A stretch of DNA of 64,000 nucleotides from Neorhizobium galegae (lineage in GTDB: Bacteria > Pseudomonadota > Alphaproteobacteria > Rhizobiales > Rhizobiaceae): the NCBI RefSeq assembly GCF_017877055.1, contig NZ_JAGIPG010000002.1, positions 1,612,001 to 1,676,000 on the forward strand, read 5' to 3'. The position numbers and the translations under genes are program-made. Below are positions 15,526 to 25,610 of this stretch, piece by piece (the first letter of the stretch is position 1; the number at the start of each line of letters is the position of its first letter). The notes under the pieces are model-generated. The model did not search any database, was not told where the DNA came from, and worked only from the letters and a program-made list of their open reading frames with translations.

Positions 15526-18200
15526 GTGCCTGTCTTCTTCGCCTTGGGTGCGGCGGCCTTTTTCGCCGGAGCTTTCGCCTTGGCTGCCGTCTTGGCTTTC
15601 GGTGCCGCCTTCTTCGTGTCGGTGGCTGTCTTGGCGGCGGCTTTCTTCGGCTTTGCCTTGGACGACGGTGCCTTGCCGCCCTTTTCGATGATGAAGGCCA
15701 TCGCCTGTTCCATCGTCACCGACTGCGGATCGAGCCCCTTCGGCAGCGTGGCGTTGATCTTGCCCCAGTTGACATAGGGGCCGTATTTGCCGTCGCGCAC
15801 GGTGATCGAACCGCCGTCCGGGTGATCCCCGAGTTCTTTCAGCGCCGCAGGCGTGCCACGAGTGCGGCCGCCGCCGGCCGCTACCTTGCTCTGCTTTTCG
15901 GCAAGCACGGTCACGGCGCGGTTGAGGCCGATCGAGAACACGTCCTCGATGCTTTCCAGATTGGCATAGCTGCCGTCATGAAGCAGGAACGGTCCGTAAC
16001 GGCCAAGCCCGGCCGAGATCATCTTTCCCGATTCCGGATGTTTGCCGACGTCGCGCGGCAGATTGATGAGCGCCAGCGCCTTTTCGTGGTCGATGTCCTC
16101 CGGCTTCCAGCCCTTCGGCAGCGACGAACGCTTGGCTTCCTTGCCGTCGCCGCGCTGGATATAGGGTCCGAACCGGCCCGAACGCAGCGTCAGTTCCTCG
16201 CCGGTATGCGGATCGGCACCGAGTGCCTTCGGTTCGTTGAGGCCGTTCGCTTCCGCATCCGCGCCGCCTTCGGACGAAAGCTGGCGGGTGTAATTGCAGT
16301 CCGGATAATTCGAGCAGCCGACGAAGGCGCCGTATTTGCCGAGCTTCAGCGACAGGTTGCCCGTGCCGCAGACCTGGCAGATGCGCGGATCGCTGCCGTC
16401 CTCCCGCTTCGGGAAGACCAGCGGCGCCAGCGTCTCGTTCAGCGCATCGAGCACGTTGGTGACGCGCAGTTCCTTGGTGTCCTCGATCTGGGCGAAGAAA
16501 TCCTGCCAGAATTCGCGAAGCACCTGCTTCCAGTCGAGTTCGCCGGCCGAGATCTTGTCGAGCTTTTCCTCAAGATCGGCGGTGAAGTCGTATTCCACGT
16601 ATTTGGTGAAGAAGCTTTCGAGGAAGGCCGTCACCAGCCGGCCCTTGGAATGCGGGATCAGCTTGCGCTTGTCCATCGTCACATATTCGCGGTCGCTCAG
16701 CGTCTTCAGCGTCGCGGCATAGGTGGACGGCCGGCCGATGCCGAGTTCTTCCATCTTCTTGATCAGCGAGGCTTCCGAATAACGCGGCGGCGGCTCGGTG
16801 AAGTGCTGGCTGGCATTCACTTTGTTTTTGTCGAGTTTTTCGCGGGCATTGATCTCGGGCAGGCGGCCGTCTTCATCGTCGTCCTCGCCCTTTTCGGCAT
16901 CCTCGCGGCTGTCCACATAGGCGCCGAGGAAGCCGTCGAAACGGATGACCGAGCCGACGGCGCGCAGGCCCGCCTTCTCGCCCTTGTTGTCGGCGAGGAT
17001 CTCGACCGTGGTGCGCTCGATTTCGGCGGATGCCATCTGGCTGGCGATGCCGCGCTTCCAGATCAGTTCATAAAGACGAGCTTGGTCGGAATCGAGGTAA
17101 CCGCGCACCTGGTCCGGCGTGCGGGTGAAATCGGTCGGCCGGATCGCTTCGTGGGCTTCCTGGGCGTTTTTCGCCTTGGTGGAATAGAAGCGCGGCTTTT
17201 CCGGCAGGTAACGTTGTCCGAACTGGTCGACGATGGCGCTGCGGGCGGCATCGATCGCTTCCGGCGCCATCTGCACGCCATCGGTACGCATATAGGTAAT
17301 GAGACCGACCGTCTCGCCGCCGATATCGACGCCTTCGTAGAGCTTCTGCGCCACCTGCATGGTGCGAGAGGCGTTGAAGCCGATATTGGAGGAGGCGGCC
17401 TGCTGCAGCGTCGAGGTGGTAAAGGGCGGGCCGGGATTGCGCTTGACGGGCTTGGCCTCGACCGTGTCGACCAGATAGGTCGCGCCGTCGAGCAGTGCCT
17501 TCAGGCGGTTGGCATCCTCGCCGTTCTTGATCGAGCGGCCCTGCAGCCGCTTGCCGTCGGCAGACACGAGGCGCGCCTCGAACTCGTCGCCGCGCGGGGT
17601 GCGCAGGAGCGCCGACAGGTTCCAGTATTCCTCCGAGACGAAACGCTCGATCTCCGACTCGCGGTCGCAGACGAGGCGCAGCGCAACCGACTGCACGCGG
17701 CCGGCGGAGCGGGCGCCCGGCAATTTGCGCCACAGAACCGGCGACAGATTGAAGCCGACCAGATAGTCGAGCGCTCGGCGGGCGAGATAGGCGTCCACCA
17801 GCGGCACGTCGATATCGCGCGGATTGGCCATCGCATCGAGCACGGCCTTCTTGGTGATGGCGTTGAAGACGACGCGCTTGACCGGCTTGTCGCCGATCAG
17901 CTTCTTCCTCTTCAGGAGATCGAGCACGTGCCAGGAAATGGCTTCCCCTTCGCGATCCGGGTCGGTCGCGAGGAACAGGCCGTCCGAGCCTTTCAGGGCG
18001 TCGGCGATATCCTTCATGCGCTTCTGGGAGGCGCTATCGACTTCCCACAGCATTTCGAAGTCCTGGTCGGGAAGTACGGAACCGTCTTTGGCTGGGAGAT
18101 CGCGCACATGGCCGAACGAGGCGAGAACCTTGTAGCCGGAGCCGAGATACTTGTTGATTGTCTTGGCCTTGGCGGGAGATTCTACGACGACAACATTCAT
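15522..18200 (-). CDS. topA: DNA topoisomerase I
   Basis: An 892-residue type IA topoisomerase that relaxes negative supercoils. It opens with the Toprim domain (MNVVVVESPAKAKTINKYLG), and the catalytic Tyr is in GLITYMRTDG. A C-terminal zinc finger (CQVCGTGNLSLK...CSNYPDC) and several repeats (SGRFGPYIQRGDGKEAK, DGKYGPYVNWGKINATL) follow, then an Ala/Lys-rich basic tail, which may bind DNA non-specifically. The ATG at 18200 was chosen because it begins the conserved Toprim sequence; an upstream extension of 64 residues has no family support. It is followed directly by rnr. Confidence 0.96.
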   Translation of the reverse strand: MNVVVVESPAKAKTINKYLGSGYKVLASFGHVRDLPAKDGSVLPDQDFEMLWEVDSASQKRMKDIADALKGSDGLFLATDPDREGEAISWHVLDLLKRKKLIGDKPVKRVVFNAITKKAVLDAMANPRDIDVPLVDAYLARRALDYLVGFNLSPVLWRKLPGARSAGRVQSVALRLVCDRESEIERFVSEEYWNLSALLRTPRGDEFEARLVSADGKRLQGRSIKNGEDANRLKALLDGATYLVDTVEAKPVKRNPGPPFTTSTLQQAASSNIGFNASRTMQVAQKLYEGVDIGGETVGLITYMRTDGVQMAPEAIDAARSAIVDQFGQRYLPEKPRFYSTKAKNAQEAHEAIRPTDFTRTPDQVRGYLDSDQARLYELIWKRGIASQMASAEIERTTVEILADNKGEKAGLRAVGSVIRFDGFLGAYVDSREDAEKGEDDDEDGRLPEINAREKLDKNKVNASQHFTEPPPRYSEASLIKKMEELGIGRPSTYAATLKTLSDREYVTMDKRKLIPHSKGRLVTAFLESFFTKYVEYDFTADLEEKLDKISAGELDWKQVLREFWQDFFAQIEDTKELRVTNVLDALNETLAPLVFPKREDGSDPRICQVCGTGNLSLKLGKYGAFVGCSNYPDCNYTRQLSSEGGADAEANGLNEPKALGADPHTGEELTLRSGRFGPYIQRGDGKEAKRSSLPKGWKPEDIDHEKALALINLPRDVGKHPESGKMISAGLGRYGPFLLHDGSYANLESIEDVFSIGLNRAVTVLAEKQSKVAAGGGRTRGTPAALKELGDHPDGGSITVRDGKYGPYVNWGKINATLPKGLDPQSVTMEQAMAFIIEKGGKAPSSKAKPKKAAAKTATDTKKAAPKAKTAAKAKAPAKKAAAPKAKKTGT

Positions 18201-18309
18201 TTTGCTTCTCTGCAATAGAGGCTTGGCCCGGAACCCTTGCGGTCCAGGCGGAAATCTTGACCTCCCGACATGGAGGGCGTTTGCCTCGCGGTCAAGGGGC
18301 GTATGCCAA

Positions 18310-18315
18310 ATTATA
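18310..18315 (-). promoter_or_regulatory. Possible -10 box of the topA promoter
   Basis: A perfect TATAAT on the minus strand about 110 bases before the topA ATG. The -35 region is weak (TTCAGG at an 18-base spacing), so the promoter may need an activator. Confidence 0.4.
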
Positions 18316-18345
18316 GGGTACAACGAGGTGCAACCTGAAGAAGAT

Positions 18346-18361
18346 TTGCAATTGGTTGCAA
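18346..18361. repeat. Paired TTGCAA motifs upstream of topA
   Basis: TTGCAA-TTGG-TTGCAA, each hexamer itself palindromic, with GATT and ATCT flanks that extend the symmetry. It sits some 30-45 bases upstream of the possible topA -10 box, where a regulator could bind. Confidence 0.35.
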
Positions 18362-18447
18362 TCTTAAATAAATGCGATATGGTCCGCCACATACCTCAAG
18401 GTGAATTTATTTGGACTGGTGGCCGACTTTTTTTGACAGGATAGAAT

Positions 18448-18672
18448 ATGATTTCTCGGAGCGAGACAAACGGCCGGCGCGAGGACGATACCAGGGAAAA
18501 TATCGCTTATATAAGGCAGATGCTCGGAGAACTCCGGCAGGTTGCCCTGGGGGAGGGAGCCGATATGCTCTGTTATCTTATCGAGATGGCCTATGTGGAG
18601 GCGGGGGATGTACAGGCAGGCCGACGTCCCCGCTCGGTCTTCCATCGCGACTCAGGCATCCATCGCGATTGA
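18448..18672 (+). CDS. Small conserved-looking hypothetical protein
   Basis: A 74-residue, mostly helical, soluble protein: an N-terminal charged stretch ([20 protein letters not shown]) and a central helix ([20 protein letters not shown]) followed by [19 protein letters not shown] before the ATG can serve as a ribosome binding site. Its last 21 bases overlap the end of dprA on the other strand. The sequence reads as real coding because it breaks the minus-strand operon with its own promoter-like, AT-rich upstream region. I do not know its function; from memory similar proteins occur at this place in rhizobia. Confidence 0.6.
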   Translation: MISRSETNGRREDDTRENIAYIRQMLGELRQVALGEGADMLCYLIEMAYVEAGDVQAGRRPRSVFHRDSGIHRD

Positions 18673-19794
18673 GACGAGACCGCCGACATGCCGATGCAGT
18701 CGACCGGCGAGATCGAGTTCCAGCAGGATGAGATAAACGGTAGAGGCGGGCAGTCCCGTATGGCGGATGATGTCGTCCACCTCGACCGGCGTCGGCCCCA
18801 GCGCCGAAACGATGATCGCCCGGTCGTCGTCATTGGGCGGCAGTATGTCGCTGAATTTCTTTGGTTCTTCCACCACAGAACCGTTGAACAGATCAAGTTG
18901 CGAGAGCGGCGCCAGCGCTTCGATGACGTCGGCCGACCCGGTGGTGACGATCGCCCCCTGTTTCAGAAGCCCGTTGGTGCCGTGGCAACGCGGATCAAGC
19001 GGCGAGCCGGGAACGGCGAAGACAAGCCGTCCGAAATCGGTCGCCATCCTGGCGGTAATCAGGGAGCCGGAACGCTCCGCTGCCTCGACTACCACGACGC
19101 CGAGCGAAATGCCGGATATCAGCCGGTTGCGGCGGGGGAAATCCCGTGCGCGGGGCTCCCAGCCGAAGGGCATTTCGCTCACGGCAAGGCCTGCGCCCTC
19201 TGTGATCTCGTCGAGCAGAGGTACGTTCTCCGGCGGATAGGGCTGGTCGAGACCGCCGGCCAGCACTGCGATCGTTCCGGTATCGAGGCTGGCGCGGTGG
19301 GCGGCGGTATCGATGCCGCGGGCAAGACCTGACGTCACCGTATAACCGGCACGGCCGCAATCTCTCGCGATCATCGCGGCGAACTTGGCGCCCGATATCG
19401 AGGCATTACGCGACCCCACGACCCCGACCGACGGACGTGTTGCGGCGGAAAGTTCGCCTTTCATCGCAAGAAGCGGTGGCGCGCCTTCGATCTGGCGCAG
19501 CGCCGGCGGATAATCGGGTTCGCCGATGCCGACGAAGCGAGCGCCAAAGCGATGGGCGGCTTCGAGTTCGCGCTCGGCCTCCTGCACGCCGGCAATCCGG
19601 ATCGCCCTGGTTGCTCCACCGCGGGCGGAAAGTTCGGGCAGCATGGCAAGAGCGTTTTCCGCCGAGCCACAGTGATTGATGAGATCTCGAAACGTGGCGG
19701 GGCCGACATTGTCGGAGCGGATAAGCCTCAGCCAGGCGATCCTCTGCCTCTCCGTCAGCGCAATTCCCGTTCGCCTTGCGCTGCCATCCGGCAT
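18652..19794 (-). CDS. dprA: DNA-processing protein DprA
   Basis: A 380-residue protein that binds single-stranded DNA and loads RecA during natural transformation; in non-transformable bacteria its role is unclear. An N-terminal helix-hairpin region ([20 protein letters not shown]) is followed by the Rossmann-like DprA domain with [29 protein letters not shown] and [11 protein letters not shown]-terminal winged-helix segment ([20 protein letters not shown]) follows. It starts 13 bases after plsY, in the pyrB-pyrC'-plsY-dprA run. Length is normal. Confidence 0.95.
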   Translation of the reverse strand: MPDGSARRTGIALTERQRIAWLRLIRSDNVGPATFRDLINHCGSAENALAMLPELSARGGATRAIRIAGVQEAERELEAAHRFGARFVGIGEPDYPPALRQIEGAPPLLAMKGELSAATRPSVGVVGSRNASISGAKFAAMIARDCGRAGYTVTSGLARGIDTAAHRASLDTGTIAVLAGGLDQPYPPENVPLLDEITEGAGLAVSEMPFGWEPRARDFPRRNRLISGISLGVVVVEAAERSGSLITARMATDFGRLVFAVPGSPLDPRCHGTNGLLKQGAIVTTGSADVIEALAPLSQLDLFNGSVVEEPKKFSDILPPNDDDRAIIVSALGPTPVEVDDIIRHTGLPASTVYLILLELDLAGRLHRHVGGLVSIAMDA

Positions 19795-19807
19795 TGTTTC
19801 CCCCGGT

Positions 19808-20425
19808 CTATCCCTTTTGGCCGATCCTGCTTTCGGTGCCGGCGATCAGCCGCTTGATATTCTCCTCGTGTTTCCACCAGGAAATCACGGTCATGACGGC
19901 CATGACGAGCGCAATCTTCGGCTCGTTTAAGAACCACAGCACAACCGGAATGACAAGAGTTGCAACCAGGGCGGAGAGCGACGAATATTTGCTGACCTTG
20001 GCGACGCCGAGCCAGATTGCGGCAAAGACCAGCACCATCCAGGGGGCGACGCCGAGCAGCGTGCCGATATAGGTGGCGACACCCTTGCCGCCCTTGAAGC
20101 CGAGCCAGACCGGGAAGAGATGGCCCATGAACGCCGCGAAACCGGCCAGCAGCCCCGCTTCCTTTCCGAAAAAATACCAGGCGACCAGCGCTGCGACGGT
20201 TGCCTTCAGCGCGTCGAGCAGCAAGGTGGCCGCCGCGAGCTTCTTGTTGCCGGTGCGCAGGACGTTGGTGGCGCCGATATTGCCCGATCCGATCGAGCGG
20301 ATGTCGCCAAGCCCGGCGGCGCGGGTGAGGATCAGGCCGAAAGGAACTGAGCCAAGCAGATAACCGAATGCCAGTGCGGCCAGCGCGATGGGCAGGCTGA
20401 TCTGCCAGTTGAAGAGTTCACTCAC
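19808..20425 (-). CDS. plsY: Glycerol-3-phosphate acyltransferase PlsY
   Basis: A 205-residue inner-membrane enzyme that acylates glycerol-3-phosphate with acyl-phosphate, the first step of phospholipid synthesis together with PlsX. The conserved loops are visible: [22 protein letters not shown] (the phosphate-binding motif) and [18 protein letters not shown]. Several transmembrane segments alternate with these loops. I chose the GTG at 20425, preceded by AAGGGGAGC, over a longer frame that would run into pyrC. The gene lies in a tightly packed operon between pyrC' and dprA. Confidence 0.95.
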   Translation of the reverse strand: MSELFNWQISLPIALAALAFGYLLGSVPFGLILTRAAGLGDIRSIGSGNIGATNVLRTGNKKLAAATLLLDALKATVAALVAWYFFGKEAGLLAGFAAFMGHLFPVWLGFKGGKGVATYIGTLLGVAPWMVLVFAAIWLGVAKVSKYSSLSALVATLVIPVVLWFLNEPKIALVMAVMTVISWWKHEENIKRLIAGTESRIGQKG

Positions 20426-20438
20426 GCCCTTGCTCCCC

Positions 20439-21725
20439 TTAAAGCGTGTAGACGCACTTGCCGGCCACATACGTCGAGACGGCGCGGCCCGAGAATCGCG
20501 CGTCCTCGAACGGCGTGTTCTTCGACTTCGACAAGATCATATCCTTCGACACGATCCAAGGCTCGTCGAGGTCGATCAGCGTGATATCCGCCTTGGCGCC
20601 GGGCTTCAGCGTGCCGGCATCGAGGCCGAAGATCTGCGCCGGGCGGGTGGACATCGCATCGATCAGCCGCATCAGCGGCACGCGGCCGTCGTGATGCAGG
20701 CGGAGCGCGGCGGCGAGCAGCGTCTCGAGGCCGATCGCGCCGTCCTCGGCGTCCGCAAACGGCAGCCGCTTGGTATCGACGTCCTGCGGATCATGCGAGG
20801 AGACGATGATGTCGATCGTACCGTCGGCCACCGCATCGGCCATCGCCACGCGGTCGTCTTCGGTACGCAGTGGCGGCGACAGTTTGAAGAAGGTCCGGTA
20901 TTCGCCGATGTCGTTCTCGTTGAGCGCCAGATGGTTGATAGAGACGCCGCAGGTGGCGTTGGCGCCGCGGGCGCGGGCGACCCGCATCGCCTCGGCCGAT
21001 TCCGCCACGGAAATCTTCGCCGCATGATATTTCGCCCGTGTCAGGGCAGCGATGCGTAGATCCCGTTCGAGCGGGATGATCTCGGCTTCCTTGGGCACGC
21101 CGGACAAGCCCAGCCAGCTAGCGAACAGGCCTTCGTTCATCACGCCGTTACCAAGATATTTTTCGCGCAGTTCCAGAGAAACCACGGCGTCGAATTCGCG
21201 CGCATAGGTCATCACCCGGCGCAGGAGCAGCGTGTCGGAAAGCCCCTGCCGGCCATTGGTGAAGGCCACCGCACCCGACTGTTGCAGGAGGCCGATCTCC
21301 GTCATCTCCTTGCCGGCGAGCCCCTTGGTGAGAGCGGCGGCGGGATGGACGTTCACGACGGCCTTGTCGCGCGCCGTCTTCTGCACGAATTCCACCAATG
21401 CGATGTCGTCGAGTACCGGATCCGTGTCGGGCATCATGATGAAGGAGGTGACGCCGCCGGCAGCCGCAGCCCGGCTCGCCGATTCGATCGTTTCGGTATG
21501 TTCGGCGCCCGGTTCGCCCACATAGACGCGGGCATCGACGAGGCCCGGCGTCGCGACGAGGCCTTTGCAATCCCGGACCGTCGCACCTTCCGGTGCGCCC
21601 TGGTTCTGGGCTTGCTTGCCGGCGGCGAGGATGCGGCCGTCAGCGCCGATGATGATCGTGCCGGTCTCGTCGAGTTGGCGGGACGGGTCGATGATGCGCA
21701 GGTTTTTCAGCACGGTCGGGGTCAT
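20439..21725 (-). CDS. pyrC: Dihydroorotase-like protein lacking the zinc ligands (pseudo-dihydroorotase)
   Basis: A 428-residue amidohydrolase-fold protein of the class I dihydroorotase type. Active enzymes carry DxHxHLREPG; here residues 64-73 read [10 protein letters not shown], so both metal-binding histidines (now Arg66 and Tyr68) and the substrate-binding Arg (now Gly70) are replaced. The late metal site, usually ATDHAPH, reads SSHDPQD. It is therefore predicted to be inactive. Such pseudo-dihydroorotases are known to form a complex with PyrB in Pseudomonas and relatives. Its ATG overlaps the pyrB stop (ATGA), which fits a partner subunit. An active dihydroorotase should be encoded elsewhere. 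Some annotations call this gene pyrX or pyrC'. Confidence 0.9.
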   Translation of the reverse strand: MTPTVLKNLRIIDPSRQLDETGTIIIGADGRILAAGKQAQNQGAPEGATVRDCKGLVATPGLVDARVYVGEPGAEHTETIESASRAAAAGGVTSFIMMPDTDPVLDDIALVEFVQKTARDKAVVNVHPAAALTKGLAGKEMTEIGLLQQSGAVAFTNGRQGLSDTLLLRRVMTYAREFDAVVSLELREKYLGNGVMNEGLFASWLGLSGVPKEAEIIPLERDLRIAALTRAKYHAAKISVAESAEAMRVARARGANATCGVSINHLALNENDIGEYRTFFKLSPPLRTEDDRVAMADAVADGTIDIIVSSHDPQDVDTKRLPFADAEDGAIGLETLLAAALRLHHDGRVPLMRLIDAMSTRPAQIFGLDAGTLKPGAKADITLIDLDEPWIVSKDMILSKSKNTPFEDARFSGRAVSTYVAGKCVYTL

Positions 21726-22663
21726 GCGCGTTCTCCCTGGTTTTGGGAGACGAGCAGGGCCTCCATCACGGCCATGCGGACCGCGACCCCCATTTCCACC
21801 TGTTGCTCGATGACGCTCTGCGGACCGTCGGCGACCTCGGAGGCGATCTCGACGCCGCGGTTCATCGGGCCGGGATGCATGACCAGCGCGTCCGGCTTGG
21901 CGACTTTAAGCTTTTCGGCATCGAGCCCGTAGAAGCGGAAATATTCGCGCACCGACGGCACAAAGGCGCCGGCCATGCGCTCGCGCTGCAGGCGCAGCAT
22001 CATCACCACGTCGGCATCCTTCAGACCCTCTTCCATCGAGTGGAAAACCTCGACGCCCATGTCCTTGATGCCCGAGGGAAGCAGCGTCGAAGGCGCCACG
22101 ACCCGAACCCGCGCGCCCATGGCGTTGAGCAGCAGGATGTTGGAGCGGGCGACGCGCGAATGCAGCACGTCGCCGCAGATTGCGACGATGATGCGCGACA
22201 GCTTGCCCTTGGAGCGGCGGATGGTCAGTGCGTCGAGCAGCGCCTGGGTCGGATGCTCGTGCTGGCCGTCGCCGGCATTGATGACAGAGCAGGCGACCTT
22301 CTGCGCCAGGAGTGCGGCGGCACCGGCCGAGGAATGGCGCAGCACCAGTACGTCCGGGCGCATCGCATTGAGCGTCATCGCCGTATCGATCAGCGTTTCG
22401 CCCTTCTTCACCGAGGAATTGCCGACCGACATGTTCATCACGTCGGCGCCGAGGCGTTTGCCGGCGAGCTCGAAGGATGACTGGGTGCGGGTGGAAGCTT
22501 CGAAGAACAGGTTGATCTGGGTGAGCCCCCGCAGCGTGGAGGTCTTTTTCTCCCGCTGCCTGGAAATCTTCACGGCCTCGTCGGCCTTGTCGAGAAGAAA
22601 GGTGATATCCTGTTCGGTAAGGCCCTTGATGCCAATCAGATGGCGGTGAGGGAAGAAGACCAT
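21722..22663 (-). CDS. pyrB: Aspartate carbamoyltransferase catalytic subunit
   Basis: A 313-residue enzyme that makes N-carbamoylaspartate, the first committed step of pyrimidine synthesis. The carbamoyl-phosphate site is [12 protein letters not shown], and the motifs [21 protein letters not shown] and [10 protein letters not shown] are all present. No regulatory-subunit gene (pyrI) lies beside it; its partner is probably the pseudo-dihydroorotase encoded next. The ATG at 22663 starts the conserved sequence ([15 protein letters not shown]), with GGAGA about ten bases upstream. It is the first gene of its operon, divergent from the acyl-CoA dehydrogenase gene. Confidence 0.96.
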   Translation of the reverse strand: MVFFPHRHLIGIKGLTEQDITFLLDKADEAVKISRQREKKTSTLRGLTQINLFFEASTRTQSSFELAGKRLGADVMNMSVGNSSVKKGETLIDTAMTLNAMRPDVLVLRHSSAGAAALLAQKVACSVINAGDGQHEHPTQALLDALTIRRSKGKLSRIIVAICGDVLHSRVARSNILLLNAMGARVRVVAPSTLLPSGIKDMGVEVFHSMEEGLKDADVVMMLRLQRERMAGAFVPSVREYFRFYGLDAEKLKVAKPDALVMHPGPMNRGVEIASEVADGPQSVIEQQVEMGVAVRMAVMEALLVSQNQGERA

Positions 22664-22856
22664 GGACACGTCTCCGCTTGCGTTCGGCGGTCTATAAGGT
22701 CTGGCGGCAGGAGCCGCAAGCGGGCGCGGGACATATCTCGCGTCCATTGATGCTCACAGTGGTTTCTCGACGTGGGTGCGGCCTTTTGTTGAGAACGCCA
22801 GAAATCCTGAACCGGCGCCGTTCCCAGGCCCCGTAACTTCCGCTAGAACCCGTTTC

Positions 22857-24509
22857 ATGAACCAGATGTCGCGCGCCGAAGAAAAATTTGCCGAACTGAA
22901 CCAGCCTAAACCCTGGTCGGGCATCAATGCCTACCGATCCGATCCGCTGGTCGTCGACCTGACGAGCACGCTGAACCGCACCATCCGCGAGGAATACGAC
23001 CAGCTTGGCCGTTACGTCACCTCGCCGGAGGCGCAGGAACTGGCGCGCATGGCGAACGAGAACCCGCCGAAGCTGAAGACCCATGGTCCGCGCGGCGAGC
23101 GGCTTGACGTTGTCGAGTTCCATCCGGCCTGGCACGCGCTGATGCGCCGTTCGATGCAGACCGGCCTGCATTCCTCCGTCTGGGAGAACATCCCGGAGGC
23201 CAAGGGCCACGAGCACAAGGCGCGTGCGACGCGTTTTTATCTGTCGGCGCAGCTCGAATGCGGTCATCTCTGCCCGCTGACCATGACCAGCGCCTCGATT
23301 GCCGCGCTGATGGCCTCGCCCCGCGTCCAGAAGGAGTGGGCGCCGAAAATCCTGTCGCGCAAATACGATTCGACGAATCGGCCGGCCTTGCAGAAGAGCG
23401 CGGTCACGCTCGGCATGGGCATGACGGAAAAACAGGGCGGCACCGACGTGCGCGCCAACCGCTCGACCGCCGAGCGCGTCGGCGAAGGCATCTACAGGCT
23501 TTCCGGCCACAAGTGGTTCATGTCGGCGCCGATGAGCGACGGTTTCGTGATGCTGGCCAAGACCGGCGACGGGATCGGCTGCTTCCTGGTGCCGCGGCTG
23601 CTGGAAGATGGGTCGGCGAACGGCCTGCAGTTCCAGCGCCTGAAGGACAAGGTCGGCAACCGCTCCAACGCGTCTTCAGAAGTCGAGTTCACCGACGCGT
23701 TCGGTTATCTCTTGGGCGAACCGGGCGGCGGCATCCGCACCATCCTCGACATGGTCACCCTGACGCGCCTCGATTGCGCGCTCGCCTCCGCCGGCATCAT
23801 GCGTGCCTCGCTTGCCGAGGCGGTCCACCACACCCGCGGCCGCAGCGTGTTCGGCAAGAAGCTCGTCGATCAGCCGCTCATGACTCGGGTGCTCGCTGAC
23901 ATGGCGCTCGATGTTGCCGCGGCGACGGCGCTGAGCTTCCGGCTGGCCGATTCCTTCGACAGGGCCGCCAGCAGCCCGGCCGACGCCGCTTTTGCCCGCG
24001 TCATGACGCCGGTCATCAAATACTGGAACTGCAAGATCGCACCTGCGCTGATCTACGAGGCGATGGAGTGCATCGGCGGCAACGGCTATATCGAGGAACG
24101 GCCGATCGCCCGGCATTACCGCGAGGCGCCGGTCAACGCGATCTGGGAAGGCTCGGGCAATGTGATGGCGCTCGACGTGCTCCGGGTCCTCTCACGCGGT
24201 AAGGACCTGTTCGACACGGTGCTTGCCGGTTTCGAACGGGATCTCGGTCCCGCGGGCCGCAAGACGGTCGAGGTTCTGCGCGCCGCGATGGCGCTCTGCG
24301 AAACCGACGAGGGCGCAGCCCGCCTTCTGGTCGAGCAGCTGGCACTTGCGGCAGCGGCATCCGAACTGGTGCGGCTCGGAGCCGGAAAGATCGCCGATGC
24401 CTTCCTGGAAACGCGGCTCGCCGGCGGCTGGCGCTCGACCTATGGCATGCTCGATGCCCGGTTCGACGCGCGCTATATCGTCGATCTGCTCTATCCTGCA
24501 GCCGCGTAG
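22857..24509 (+). CDS. Acyl-CoA dehydrogenase family protein, AidB-like
   Basis: A 550-residue flavoprotein longer than usual acyl-CoA dehydrogenases because of an extra N-terminal domain, as in AidB. Visible family features are GMGMTEKQGGTDVRANRS, GHKWFMSAPMSDG, the region GEPGGGIRTILDMVTLTRLD and the C-terminal IGGNGYIEERPIARHYRE followed by WEGSGN. E. coli AidB binds DNA and protects against alkylation; whether this protein does is unknown. It could also act in leucine or aromatic acid breakdown. It is divergent from pyrB and overlaps the AEC gene by 19 bases at the 3' end. Confidence 0.87.
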   Translation: MNQMSRAEEKFAELNQPKPWSGINAYRSDPLVVDLTSTLNRTIREEYDQLGRYVTSPEAQELARMANENPPKLKTHGPRGERLDVVEFHPAWHALMRRSMQTGLHSSVWENIPEAKGHEHKARATRFYLSAQLECGHLCPLTMTSASIAALMASPRVQKEWAPKILSRKYDSTNRPALQKSAVTLGMGMTEKQGGTDVRANRSTAERVGEGIYRLSGHKWFMSAPMSDGFVMLAKTGDGIGCFLVPRLLEDGSANGLQFQRLKDKVGNRSNASSEVEFTDAFGYLLGEPGGGIRTILDMVTLTRLDCALASAGIMRASLAEAVHHTRGRSVFGKKLVDQPLMTRVLADMALDVAAATALSFRLADSFDRAASSPADAAFARVMTPVIKYWNCKIAPALIYEAMECIGGNGYIEERPIARHYREAPVNAIWEGSGNVMALDVLRVLSRGKDLFDTVLAGFERDLGPAGRKTVEVLRAAMALCETDEGAARLLVEQLALAAAASELVRLGAGKIADAFLETRLAGGWRSTYGMLDARFDARYIVDLLYPAAA

Positions 24510-25426
24510 GCGACAGCCGTCATCACGACCGGAATGGTGAGGAACGAGGCGACGACCTGCAGGGTCGCCGCCGCGGCATACATGTCCGCATCGCCGTTCA
24601 ACTGCTTCGCCAACAGATAGCCGTTCATCGCGGTCGGCACCGCGGCGCTCAGTGCCAGAAGGACAAGCGCGTTGCCCTGGATTCCGCACAGGGCTCCGAC
24701 ACCGACGGCGACGATCGGAAAGGCGATCAGCTTTAAAAAGACGGCGAGGAGCGTGATCGGCCTCGGTTTGAGTGCGTCCATGATCCGCAGGCCCGCGCCG
24801 ACCGTGATCAGGCCGAGGCTGAGCGACGCCTGCGACAACAGGTCGACCGCCACCATCACCGGTTCGTAGATCGGAATGCCGGCAACGTTGACGACGATGC
24901 CGAGCGCCGTCGAGAGGATCAGCGGATTGGTGCAGACCCTATAGAGGATCGCCCTGTAGTTCCGGTCATGGCCGGAGAACCACAGCAGCACGGTCACATT
25001 GATGAAGTTGAGCGGGATGATGATCGCAGCCATCACCAGGCCGACCATGGTCAGCCCCTGCTGGCCGTAGGTCTTGGCGGCGATCGCCAGCGCCATGAAC
25101 GCGTTCCAGCGCGTCGCGGTCTGAAAGAGCGAGGTATAGGCCGGCCCGCCGACGCGCAGGTTCCGCAGCAGCGGCCATGCCAGCAGCAACCCGCCCGACA
25201 TGACGAGCACGGAGATGATCGCCGCAAAACTGACTGTCAGGTTCTCGGTATTCGAAAAATCCGCCTTCGCCATGGTCGAAAACAACAGGGCGGGAAACAT
25301 GACCCAATAACTGCACTGTTCGAGCCCGTCCCAGAAATCGGCATTGATGATCGGTGCGCGTTTCAATCCCATGCCGAGAAGAACCAGCAGGAAAATCGGC
25401 AGAACGCTTTGGAATACGATGAGCAT
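24491..25426 (-). CDS. AEC family transporter (auxin efflux carrier family)
   Basis: A 311-residue inner-membrane protein with about 10 hydrophobic segments, starting MLIVFQSVLPIFLLVLLGMG. The family exports or takes up organic acids such as malate and malonate; the plant auxin carriers gave it its name. Conserved features are the WVMFPALLF loop, the LGIVVNVAGIPI helix and the C-terminal LSAAVPTAMNGYLLAKQL. The start at 25426 was chosen because it begins directly with the first membrane segment. A TetR-type regulator gene is divergent, 184 bases away, and probably controls it. Confidence 0.88.
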   Translation of the reverse strand: MLIVFQSVLPIFLLVLLGMGLKRAPIINADFWDGLEQCSYWVMFPALLFSTMAKADFSNTENLTVSFAAIISVLVMSGGLLLAWPLLRNLRVGGPAYTSLFQTATRWNAFMALAIAAKTYGQQGLTMVGLVMAAIIIPLNFINVTVLLWFSGHDRNYRAILYRVCTNPLILSTALGIVVNVAGIPIYEPVMVAVDLLSQASLSLGLITVGAGLRIMDALKPRPITLLAVFLKLIAFPIVAVGVGALCGIQGNALVLLALSAAVPTAMNGYLLAKQLNGDADMYAAAATLQVVASFLTIPVVMTAVAYAAAG

Positions 25427-25610
25427 TAGGGAGGACACGTCGGTGGGAGAATACGATCTCGTTAGTCCTCCCATCCCGAGAGTGCAATGCGCGGCCCCCC
25501 GAATTCAGGTGCAGGGTGTGCAATCCTGTGCATGGCGGCTGAGACCGCTTGCGGCGGCGGATGGCTCGGACTATCGCGGTGGGTCAAGACGAAACCGAAA
25601 CAGGCGGAAA

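Noticed and set aside
15447..18218. A 923-residue open frame antisense to topA and the end of rnr
   Set aside because: Same reason. topA and rnr are unmistakable on the other strand and this frame has no domain.
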